IMG/VR virus record: IMGVR_UViG_3300017764_000157
Location: 1 to 20,209 of that record
Reading direction: 5' to 3' (one strand)
Source of the DNA: a virus
Length of the DNA stretch: 20,209 bases
Part shown: piece by piece, positions 6,891 through 14,114 of the stretch
Layout of the letters: every line of letters begins with the position of its first letter
Numbering within the stretch: the stretch's first letter is position 1
Translations under genes and position numbers: made by a program
Notes under the pieces: generated by a model
Database searches by the model: none
What the model was told of the DNA's origin: nothing
Seen by the model: the letters and a program-made list of their open reading frames with translations, nothing else

Positions 6891-9800
6891 TTAAGTCTGC
6901 TGTGTTCCATATCCTATTGCAGTGTACTGAAAATTCCTATCGATGACAGAGCTGCCGTTCTTAAACGTGACAGTAAACCCAGTACCAGTCGGTTCTGACA
7001 TCACGTAGTAATCACCGGAGGCAAGGTCAAACGCTGTAATGCCAACAGCTACCTTCGTATTGCTGTCGGTGTAGAACGCATTGGCAAAAGTGACCGCCTT
7101 GCCATTTGCTGCCGTACCAGATGCAATTGTTGTGCCGTTTTCGGTGCGGCGCTCAAACTGCAATATGGCACCAAGTCGATCAACGATTGGCGTTTGGTCA
7201 ATATGGTCTGCAGTTAGAACAGCTTTAAATTGGAACGATCGGCCAACATAAACGTTATTTTCGAGCGGGATCCAGTCGTCAAACACAAGGTCTGATTCTT
7301 GCTGTAAATCTGAATACGTGCCAATAGCCGTATTTAATTGACCACCCATCCCTGAATGGACAGAGCAGTAGTAATAAAGCGTTGGTGCGCCATCTGCCAA
7401 ATCAATCTTTGTGTAAGCGCCAGCCGTTCCAGGTGTGCCGACAATTGTTACGCCTGTGGTGTAGGCAGAACCGCCACCATGCGTTCCATCGTTAGTTGCA
7501 CTGATTTGCAGAGGATGCGTACTATTGCTGGAATCTGATTGATCAAAAATATATATGTTGCCCTCGGTCAGGCTTAGCGTTTGATTGTCAACGCTCGACC
7601 CGTCAACTCGATATTTGTTTCCTCCGCCTGAAGCGACAACAGTTATGGCGTAAGTGACGGTAGATCCTTCGCCTTGCTCTTGTCGAATCTTGCTGCCATC
7701 CTCAGCAACAATGTCTGAGTCAGTAGCCGTAAGATCTGATTTTCTAAAATAAACCTCAACGTTTGTGTCGTCAGGAATTTCCCCATCAAAGTCAGACCAA
7801 GTGTCAATCAATGCCAGACGGTCATCAATTAAATCACTGGTATAAAGGCCACGAGCTGTAAGCGTGCGTTGCATACGCAGGCTAAACTTGGCGCCGAGAT
7901 CAACTATGCTTTGGAAGAAATACTCACCGTTTAAGAATTGATCTCCCCTTAATGAGTCAATATTTGCAGCAAAAGCATCAAGGTCAGGAATGTCGTCAAA
8001 TGAACCGTCATGAGATAAAACTAAGCCGTCATACGCATCGCTATAAAAAGTCTGAACCTTGTCGCCAGGAAAATCTGAAGGAGTGTCTTCACGTATGACT
8101 TCATAATTCAACCTAGGAATATTGTCGGGGATGTTGATTAAGGCACTGACAGCATTTTGACTGCGTTGCTTTTGTGCGTTTTCAAACTTGAGCAGGTATT
8201 CACCGTTTAGTAATGGCAACACCGCAGATGTTGTTCGAGCTTCAACCTTCCTTAGAAGAGTGCTATTAGGCCAAGTGCCCGTGCCATCTGTACTGCCTGT
8301 GTGCCTAATGACAGCAACAAAGCTTTCAACCTTTTGGCCATCTGCCGTTGGTGACCAACGCAAAACAACTTGGTCAACACCAAAAGCTTCGATTGTTACT
8401 TCCTCTGGATCGGGAGGTAAAACAACTATTGGAAAATCATTGCTACCGTCAGACGTACCACCAACAGCAATCTCACGATTGACTTTTGCCCAGTCAGACT
8501 GATGCTTGTCAGGCTCAGGGCCAACAGCTTTTACCTGGGCATATAAACGCTTCCCTGGCTGCAAGTTTGAATTGACATCTAAAAATGTGTTGCGGGTAAA
8601 AGTTTCGTTCCAGTTGTTAGCTTCACCAACTTTCCACTGCACCCTAAATTCAGCAACAGATCCAACAAGCCCCCTAGTCCAAGAAATTGTTGCCCGATTT
8701 GTTGTATTACGTCCATCATCAACTTGCTGGAATGTAATCTTTAAATCCTGCGGTGGAGTAGGTTTTGCCCCATAGAAGAATGGGTCTGGCAAATCCAAAG
8801 AAGCACTGTCGTCTTCAACGACTGTGTAAAGCCCATCAACGTGTCGCACTCCAACAACGCTGTAAGTCCCTCCTTCTCCTTCTGCAACAGCTAAGCAGCG
8901 ATATTTACGCAAGGCCGCAGAGTCATTCTTGATTGCGTAAAGCGCATTGTCAGGTGGAACTTGAGTGAAATTAGAACTAAGCGTTACCCTTGTTCCGCTG
9001 ACGCTTGCGATTGGCGCGACTTCTACCGTGCCATCCTTCATGACAACGCTTAGCTTGTTATTTGTTCCAGCCGGTAAAACTGCAGGCTGATCTAAATCAA
9101 CAAGGTCTACACGCGCACCAACAATGCGACCAGCCAATCGAGTACCAAGACGCATCTCGTCTGATACTTCAAAGATTTGACCGGGCAACACGTTTAGCCC
9201 TTCAAGACCAACCGAGAATGTGACGGTGTCATCGTGCAGTTTTTCAGACTCAAGTACCCAGCGCCCCATGCGTTGCGCTTGATATTTAGAGCTACAACCA
9301 AATGCAACGATAGATTTTTCTTGTACTCCGTAACTTTCGATTAAGGCTCTGTCTTCAATAACAATAAAGTTAGGCTTGAAGAAATTATCTGGGTCGTTGT
9401 AACGGACACGAACTCTTGTGCTGCGAGTTTTAAGCGATGAACCGTTATAAACAAACGCGCCATTGACAACGTTTGAATTGCTAAAGACATGGATCGCTGC
9501 GAGTGGGCTTGCGTTTTTACCACCAAGATTTCCGTGGTCAGCAGTAATCTGCACGTTGTCTGCTTTCCAAAAAAGCATTCCACGAAAGATACTTGCCATG
9601 TCCTGCAAGACTTCATAAGCACTTGCCTGCGAGCCAAGCACTGTATTAATCGCAAAACGTGCTTCAGGCCCTTCAGGCGTTTGAACCTCTTCGTTGCAGT
9701 ATTTGGCTAACTCGATCAAATCAACCCAATTTAAATTTTCAGGGCTGATAAAATCACCCGCTCCATACCTTGTATTGGTCAGCAAGTCATAAAAACAACA

Positions 9801-10799
9801 GACTGGGCAAGTTGTCCACTCACGATCATCTTTTAAACTTCCGTCGAATGGCTTTAGATCGTCAAATTTTAAACTGCCATCAAGTCGATCACTTGTCCTG
9901 TTAACAGTAGCGTTTGAAGGAATTTGAACCTTTAAGCCTCTTATGTCATACGCTCTAGCAGGGAGTGTGTTGTACTCCTCTGAATCAATACTAAGGCTAA
10001 CCAGTGCTGTATTTGGGTAAGTTGTTCTTATTCGTTTGCCAACAATGATGCTGCTCCAGATAAGGCTATCTGCGCGTTTGTTCGCAAGTGGCGTGTCTTC
10101 TGGCAGGTCCTCAAGGTCTTTAAAAGATATTTCAAAAGCATCTTCAGCATTTTCAAACTTGCGCTTTCTAACTCTTATGTTATACGGAGCTTTTCTTTCA
10201 CCCTTGTAATTTGCTAAATAGATTGGAGCAGTTTTAAATTGGTATTGAGAGGTTGAGATTCCTTTGATAACATTAATTTGGTTTTGGTTCTCTACCAATA
10301 CAGGAAAATTGTTGTAGGTGCCATCTGCGTCTTGAATGGAGACTTGTAGCCTGATTTGTGCGAAGAATAACTGTCCACGCGCCAAACCCTCTGGGGCAAC
10401 ACAGAACAACTTTGGAACGTTAAAGACAAGCTGCACAAAAGCAGTTTCAGTGTCAGTGATAGCCCTGATAACAGTCCCTTCGCCGTAGTCCCGAGAGACA
10501 ACGAGGTTCTCATCGTTAATTTCTTCGCTAAAACTTTTGCCAACTTCCTCGTTAACTGGAACGATGGTTGTCGTGACATCGCTCAAAAGCGAAGTTTCAT
10601 CGAAACCAGGCTGAACTGCTGTTCCGTTTCTTGATGTATAGCTTACGGAAGGTGGGTTATTTTCTCTTTCAGTAAGCTGCCTGCGCGTTACAAGCGTTTC
10701 ATTTAGCAAAACACCTTTATTCTGCTCTGCAAGACCTTCGATCGGCCCCTCGCAGATCGCGTCAATAATCTTGAGATTGGTCTTAGAGTTGAGAGCCAT
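6891..10799 (-). CDS. J: Tail tip attachment / host specificity protein (lambda gpJ-like) with cupredoxin insert
   Basis: This 1302-aa protein forms the distal tail tip and contacts the receptor. The N-terminus (KIIDAICEGPIEGL) is the J-family signature. The central tip domain (about 345-520) includes RYGAGDFI, SQASAYEVLQDMASIFRG and FWKADNVQI. Two fibronectin-III-like domains lie at about 677-790 and 800-900. Residues 1050-1163 form a cupredoxin-like insert with a full set of candidate type-1 copper ligands: His1095, Cys1145, His1148 and Met1151 (HPLQ, then YYYCSVHSGMGG). Sequence on both sides (VEVYFRKSD before, YVGRSFQFKAVL after) looks like one J domain that the insert interrupts. The last 80 residues (KAVTFANAF, ASGDYYVMSEP, YTAIGYGTQ) are a small beta domain seen at J C-termini. 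Position after I follows lambda order. Length exceeds lambda gpJ (1132 aa), partly because of the insert. No Shine-Dalgarno is obvious. Confidence 0.93.
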   Translation of the reverse strand: MALNSKTNLKIIDAICEGPIEGLAEQNKGVLLNETLVTRRQLTERENNPPSVSYTSRNGTAVQPGFDETSLLSDVTTTIVPVNEEVGKSFSEEINDENLVVSRDYGEGTVIRAITDTETAFVQLVFNVPKLFCVAPEGLARGQLFFAQIRLQVSIQDADGTYNNFPVLVENQNQINVIKGISTSQYQFKTAPIYLANYKGERKAPYNIRVRKRKFENAEDAFEISFKDLEDLPEDTPLANKRADSLIWSSIIVGKRIRTTYPNTALVSLSIDSEEYNTLPARAYDIRGLKVQIPSNATVNRTSDRLDGSLKFDDLKPFDGSLKDDREWTTCPVCCFYDLLTNTRYGAGDFISPENLNWVDLIELAKYCNEEVQTPEGPEARFAINTVLGSQASAYEVLQDMASIFRGMLFWKADNVQITADHGNLGGKNASPLAAIHVFSNSNVVNGAFVYNGSSLKTRSTRVRVRYNDPDNFFKPNFIVIEDRALIESYGVQEKSIVAFGCSSKYQAQRMGRWVLESEKLHDDTVTFSVGLEGLNVLPGQIFEVSDEMRLGTRLAGRIVGARVDLVDLDQPAVLPAGTNNKLSVVMKDGTVEVAPIASVSGTRVTLSSNFTQVPPDNALYAIKNDSAALRKYRCLAVAEGEGGTYSVVGVRHVDGLYTVVEDDSASLDLPDPFFYGAKPTPPQDLKITFQQVDDGRNTTNRATISWTRGLVGSVAEFRVQWKVGEANNWNETFTRNTFLDVNSNLQPGKRLYAQVKAVGPEPDKHQSDWAKVNREIAVGGTSDGSNDFPIVVLPPDPEEVTIEAFGVDQVVLRWSPTADGQKVESFVAVIRHTGSTDGTGTWPNSTLLRKVEARTTSAVLPLLNGEYLLKFENAQKQRSQNAVSALINIPDNIPRLNYEVIREDTPSDFPGDKVQTFYSDAYDGLVLSHDGSFDDIPDLDAFAANIDSLRGDQFLNGEYFFQSIVDLGAKFSLRMQRTLTARGLYTSDLIDDRLALIDTWSDFDGEIPDDTNVEVYFRKSDLTATDSDIVAEDGSKIRQEQGEGSTVTYAITVVASGGGNKYRVDGSSVDNQTLSLTEGNIYIFDQSDSSNSTHPLQISATNDGTHGGGSAYTTGVTIVGTPGTAGAYTKIDLADGAPTLYYYCSVHSGMGGQLNTAIGTYSDLQQESDLVFDDWIPLENNVYVGRSFQFKAVLTADHIDQTPIVDRLGAILQFERRTENGTTIASGTAANGKAVTFANAFYTDSNTKVAVGITAFDLASGDYYVMSEPTGTGFTVTFKNGSSVIDRNFQYTAIGYGTQQT

Positions 10800-10805
10800 A
10801 GGTGT

Positions 10806-12110
10806 TTACAAGAGATCGTAGCCGTAAGCCAGTAATTCAAATGTGGTTCTTTGACGAACGCCAACTTCAATAATTTCTACTTTTATGTCTAAGTCTTCAC
10901 CAGAACGTTTTTCGATCCTTGGTGCTTCAAGCCTGTTTCCAAAAATAACGTCTTGGTTAGCACTCGTTAACCCCTGTAGTGTTATACGAGCTGATGCTAC
11001 GTCAATGTCCGGGCCACCAGTAGTGTTTGACAACGTAATCTGATAAGTAATAAACCCATCAATCCTGGTGCTTCCGTTCCCAGCCACGAAGTCGTCTAAA
11101 CCTTTTGAAATTTTAAAAATAACGTCAATTCTTTTTCTCTTGCCTGAGCTATTTTTAAATTTAAGAGCGCCCCAACCGCCACTGCCGCTGTTGCTGTCAT
11201 ATTCAGCTTCTGCCTCAAGCGGTTTTGACTCCCCAGGGCCAAAAGTTTTTCCAATAAAAACCCTTTCATCACGGTTCGTATCTGAACTTTTGAAATCACG
11301 AACGCCTCTTCTGCTTTTTACACCACCGCAATCTTTTAATTCTCTAGTCAAAGATTCACCATTGATTTTAATTGTATTGACTGAAGGAGTCTGCGTTGCT
11401 GTTTGCAATGGGTCGGAGTTGTCAGTTACATCTAAATTTGCTGCCAAAAGGTGACTGCCAGCTATTACGCGCCCGTAAATAACAGGAAGAGTAGTTCCCG
11501 TTCCAACAGTATTTGCAGGGCCAGTAAAGGCATAAGACTCATTGCCGGATGCACCTCTTGTGATGCCATCAGGGCCAGGGCCACGAACATTTGTACCTTC
11601 GCCACTGATTCGATTTGCCTTTGGTAGTTCTGGTTGGGGCGAAAGGAGACTTGCCGTTCCAGAAAGAATGAGAGCAAGACCAATGTTGCCTCCAATCGCA
11701 GTAAGAGTCGCCCCGAATGTGGCAGCAGTAGCACCAGCAGCAGCACCAGCGCCAAATCCTGCAGCCCCGCCCAAACCAAAGCCAACTGCAGGATTAAAAA
11801 TTGCTAACGCAACCAAACCAACACCTAACAAAATCTGGCCTGCACCTCCTCCAGAACCCGTAATCACAGGCACCACCAGCAATGGCTTGCTGCCAAACGG
11901 CAATTGCAGTTCGTCATAATTCATTGCCGCACCACCCTGGATCACCTTGTATCCAACGCCGTTTTGGTGCGCTTGAACTAGCTCATTCTTCAACGCTGGA
12001 TAGTTGATGCAAAGCAGCTTGATTGCATCAGCAGGTGTTTGAAGGTTGTAATACTCGTGCTTCTGGCCGTACTTCTCGCCCAGTTCACCCGCCAACAGAA
12101 CTAGCTGCAT
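10806..12110 (-). CDS. I: Tail assembly protein, lambda gpI-like, with long C-terminal extension
   Basis: Starting at ATG 12110 the protein has 434 residues and begins MQLVLLAGELGEKYG, matching the LYGDLG.KFG start of lambda gpI. A TTG at 12128 would add six residues and has AGGA 6 nt upstream, so the longer start is also possible. Residues 1-85 are the I-type beta-grasp-like region, ending LLVVPVITGSGGGAGQ. Residues 90-160 are very hydrophobic and Gly/Ala-rich (LLGVGLVALAIFNPAVGFG, LALILSGTASLLSPQPE), a usual I feature. Lambda gpI has 223 residues; here a further ~250 residues (SYAFTGPANTVGTG, LPVIYGRVIAGS onward) form a beta-rich domain I cannot name. The start overlaps the NlpC gene, and the stop is 6 nt from J. 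Gene order supports a tip-assembly role. Confidence 0.87.
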   Translation of the reverse strand: MQLVLLAGELGEKYGQKHEYYNLQTPADAIKLLCINYPALKNELVQAHQNGVGYKVIQGGAAMNYDELQLPFGSKPLLVVPVITGSGGGAGQILLGVGLVALAIFNPAVGFGLGGAAGFGAGAAAGATAATFGATLTAIGGNIGLALILSGTASLLSPQPELPKANRISGEGTNVRGPGPDGITRGASGNESYAFTGPANTVGTGTTLPVIYGRVIAGSHLLAANLDVTDNSDPLQTATQTPSVNTIKINGESLTRELKDCGGVKSRRGVRDFKSSDTNRDERVFIGKTFGPGESKPLEAEAEYDSNSGSGGWGALKFKNSSGKRKRIDVIFKISKGLDDFVAGNGSTRIDGFITYQITLSNTTGGPDIDVASARITLQGLTSANQDVIFGNRLEAPRIEKRSGEDLDIKVEIIEVGVRQRTTFELLAYGYDLL

Positions 12111-12474
12111 GGCGAAAAACTGCCGCAACGCTTTTCCTATAGTAACTGCTTAAAGGCTCTATAGCACTCAAGCTGTTCATGCGTTGGTGCAAGATCTTGT
12201 CCCCTCCTACATAGATGGCTGCGTGCATTGGAGTCCTCGTACCAAGGCGCATGACCAATAAATCATGTTGGCAGCGATCTTCAAACAACACAGGGTAAAA
12301 CCCAAAAACTGGAGCGTGCTTCAAAAATATGCTGTCTGTACGCTCTAAAGACTCAGGCCGCACAAAGTCTGGCAGGTCAATCCCAAGCAATCCGTAATAC
12401 TCGCGAAACAAGGAGTAACAGTCATTTTTGCCGTAATCCCACTGACGGCCTAGCAGGGCTTGATAGTTAACCAT
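12085..12474 (-). CDS. NlpC/P60 peptidoglycan hydrolase (C-terminal half of lambda gpK function)
   Basis: This 129-aa NlpC/P60-type cysteine peptidase has Cys19 in KNDCYSLFREYY, His84 in MHAAIYVGG and a third candidate His96 in ILHQR, the order expected for the family. In lambda, gpK joins a JAMM domain and this hydrolase in one polypeptide; here the NlpC domain is its own gene. It starts 25 nt inside the end of the JAMM gene, in another frame, and a stop codon lies two codons upstream of ATG 12474, so this is a separate start. Its end overlaps the gpI start. It is inferred to help tail tip assembly and local cell-wall opening at DNA injection. Confidence 0.88.
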   Translation of the reverse strand: MVNYQALLGRQWDYGKNDCYSLFREYYGLLGIDLPDFVRPESLERTDSIFLKHAPVFGFYPVLFEDRCQHDLLVMRLGTRTPMHAAIYVGGDKILHQRMNSLSAIEPLSSYYRKSVAAVFRHAASSVGG

Positions 12475-12791
12475 TGATCATCTGGCACGGAATAAACGTA
12501 CCAAGGAATCTTGGTCTGCGTACAGGCTTTTCGATCATGCTCACTGACTGGTGTCCCTTGTGGGTGTGAATGAACTACGGCTTCAATCGTGCCAGCAAAC
12601 ATCGCACGGGCATAGTCCACAGGATTGATTGCGAAATCTGCAGCTGGGTCTAGCGCAATGTTTCGACAAGGAAAATAACGCCCATCAACGACCAGGCCAC
12701 ACGCTTCGTTGGGGCAAACAGTCTTGGCGTGCTTTACAGCATTAAGCCTGAAGTCTTGCCCCATAGAACCCGCCATAGGGTAGATCGACAT
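12450..12791 (-). CDS. K: Mov34/JAMM metalloprotease (N-terminal half of lambda gpK function)
   Basis: This is a 113-aa protein with the zinc-binding JAMM signature: a Glu in NEACGLVV, then HSHPQGTPVSEHD supplying two His and the distal Asp. The spacing from the second His to the Ser is six residues, one shorter than the textbook x7. I chose ATG 12791 because AGAGG sits 10 nt upstream; a TTG three codons earlier (12800) and internal ATGs at 12776 and 12764 are alternatives. It overlaps the end of gene L by about 50 nt and the NlpC gene by 25 nt. Lambda gpK fuses both activities, so this gene is the N-terminal half. A role in processing tail-tip components is inferred from the family and gene order. 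Confidence 0.87.
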   Translation of the reverse strand: MSIYPMAGSMGQDFRLNAVKHAKTVCPNEACGLVVDGRYFPCRNIALDPAADFAINPVDYARAMFAGTIEAVVHSHPQGTPVSEHDRKACTQTKIPWYVYSVPDDQWLTIKPC

Positions 12792-13773
12792 TGCCGCCAA
12801 ACCTCTTTTTGCAACTTGATAAACGCTTGCCGCAAATGTCGTTAGTCACATTTCCATTGGCATCAACAACTTTGTCTGCAGCAGCAAGCAACGTGTCGTT
12901 AACCGTAAAACACTTGTCTCCTTTGTAGCCGCACTCTGTTCCTCTGTACTTCCAAGGGCAAAACTCCTCAATAGTTCTTCGCGGCAAACTTACGTTGACC
13001 AAATCAATCTTTGGTGCAAGCTCAAATTCAACAAATTGCTGGTTCTCGCCCGAAACTCGATCGATATACCAAGTCTCTACAATCTTGGCATTATCATCTG
13101 CTGTGTCGTTAAAGGTTTGCATTATCAAAGAATCGCCGCCTTCTGTAGTCAAGGCGTCGGCAACATCTGACTCAACCGCAAAAGGCACTTCCTGATTAAA
13201 GTTAGTCGTATCAATAAATTTAGCAAACGTGCGAATCCTTTGGACCTTTGCGCCCAAAGGGTTATACGTCAACATTAAAGTTGTGATTGCATTGTTTACG
13301 TTTGCAACCTTTAGCGTTGGGCGAGGTAATGTTCCTCTCCCTGAAAACTCAAACCCATCAATCTCAACTGGTACAGCTGGGTACGCTTGGCCGCCAAATT
13401 TAATTTCTTCTGTTAGGCCATTTGTACCTGCGTGGTAATACAAAGTAATTGCGCTTCCTCCATTAATTTCTGGCGTTAGATACACCTCAAATAAATCGAT
13501 AATCGCTGTTGGCGCAAGGCGAAGCAGTTCTTCAGCTAACGGTTCAAATGCCTCCCAAGTACACGTCCCATCTACTAACGTTTGCGTGATCTTGAACGGA
13601 AACGCAGGTTCTTGATTAGGGAATGTGGAGTAAGTGTCAAGGCTGTCTGTCGTTCCAGCAACAATGCACTTGAAGCCAAGCGTGTTGTCTTTTACGGGAT
13701 TGGCACGGACTACGTCACCAACCGCATAAGCCTTTCCAGCTTCCCACTTATGTAAAGCGTAGGGATAAGCCAT
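12742..13773 (-). CDS. L: Minor tail protein, lambda gpL-like, with N-terminal binding module and Fe-S cysteines
   Basis: This 343-aa protein has its L domain at about 85-343 (PTAIIDLFEVYL, VEIDGFEFSGRGTLPRPTL). Five late cysteines lie at 272, 281, 288, 314 and 321 (CPWKYRGTEC, ICGKRLSSCKKRF). Lambda gpL is known to bind an iron-sulfur cluster through four C-terminal cysteines; I infer that 272, 281, 314 and 321 are the equivalents. Lambda gpL is 232 residues. The extra N-terminal ~80 residues (KWEAGKAYAVGDVV, FKCIVAGTT, LVDGTCTWEA) look like the small carbohydrate-binding-like module often attached to phage structural proteins. ATG 13773 shares one base with the gene M stop (TAATG), with GAGG close upstream. 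It sits in the lambda M-L-K order. Confidence 0.9.
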   Translation of the reverse strand: MAYPYALHKWEAGKAYAVGDVVRANPVKDNTLGFKCIVAGTTDSLDTYSTFPNQEPAFPFKITQTLVDGTCTWEAFEPLAEELLRLAPTAIIDLFEVYLTPEINGGSAITLYYHAGTNGLTEEIKFGGQAYPAVPVEIDGFEFSGRGTLPRPTLKVANVNNAITTLMLTYNPLGAKVQRIRTFAKFIDTTNFNQEVPFAVESDVADALTTEGGDSLIMQTFNDTADDNAKIVETWYIDRVSGENQQFVEFELAPKIDLVNVSLPRRTIEEFCPWKYRGTECGYKGDKCFTVNDTLLAAADKVVDANGNVTNDICGKRLSSCKKRFGGNVDLPYGGFYGARLQA

Positions 13774-14114
13774 TAGACCTCAAATACCTGGACAAAAGTA
13801 GCGTTGATATTGAATAAATTTAGATATGGCATTGTCTTCGTCCAGCTTTGACAAATCCATTTATAAGTATTCGTATCGTCTGGTGGCGACCAGTTGAACG
13901 ATTCAACGCCCTTGCGAGCTTCTAGAAAATCTTCAATTAAATTTGCATCAGTTGTTGTCCTATTCTGCCAAGTTAAGTCCCAAACTTTTGGATCCTGATT
14001 AATCCCAAAGCTTGCGCGTTGTGAATACCCTGATCCAAATTGAATTGATCGAATATTCGGTTGAGCTTTTTTTGATGCCCCGTAATCTGGAGCAATATCA
14101 GGGAAATTAGCCAT
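13773..14114 (-). CDS. M: Minor tail protein, lambda gpM-like
   Basis: This 113-aa protein is close to lambda gpM in length and character (Phage_min_tail family). Recognisable parts are FPDIAPDYGA, IQFGSGYSQR, VWDLTWQNRT, FLEARKGVESFNWSPP and the closing NATFVQVFEV. M-family proteins join the tape-measure end of the tube to the tip complex. ATG 14114 overlaps the tape-measure TAA by one base (TAATG), and GGAGGA lies 11 nt upstream. The stop overlaps gene L in the same way, so H, M and L are probably translated as a coupled series. Confidence 0.9.
   Translation of the reverse strand: MANFPDIAPDYGASKKAQPNIRSIQFGSGYSQRASFGINQDPKVWDLTWQNRTTTDANLIEDFLEARKGVESFNWSPPDDTNTYKWICQSWTKTMPYLNLFNINATFVQVFEV

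Noticed and set aside
8188-11919. Plus-strand open frames opposite J and I
   Set aside because: They are shadows of well-supported minus-strand genes and show no motifs or context of their own.
12450-12480. Frameshift fusion of the JAMM and NlpC genes
   Set aside because: The frame relation would allow a -1 shift, but the NlpC frame is closed by TGA two codons before its ATG and no X XXY YYZ heptamer lies in the overlap.
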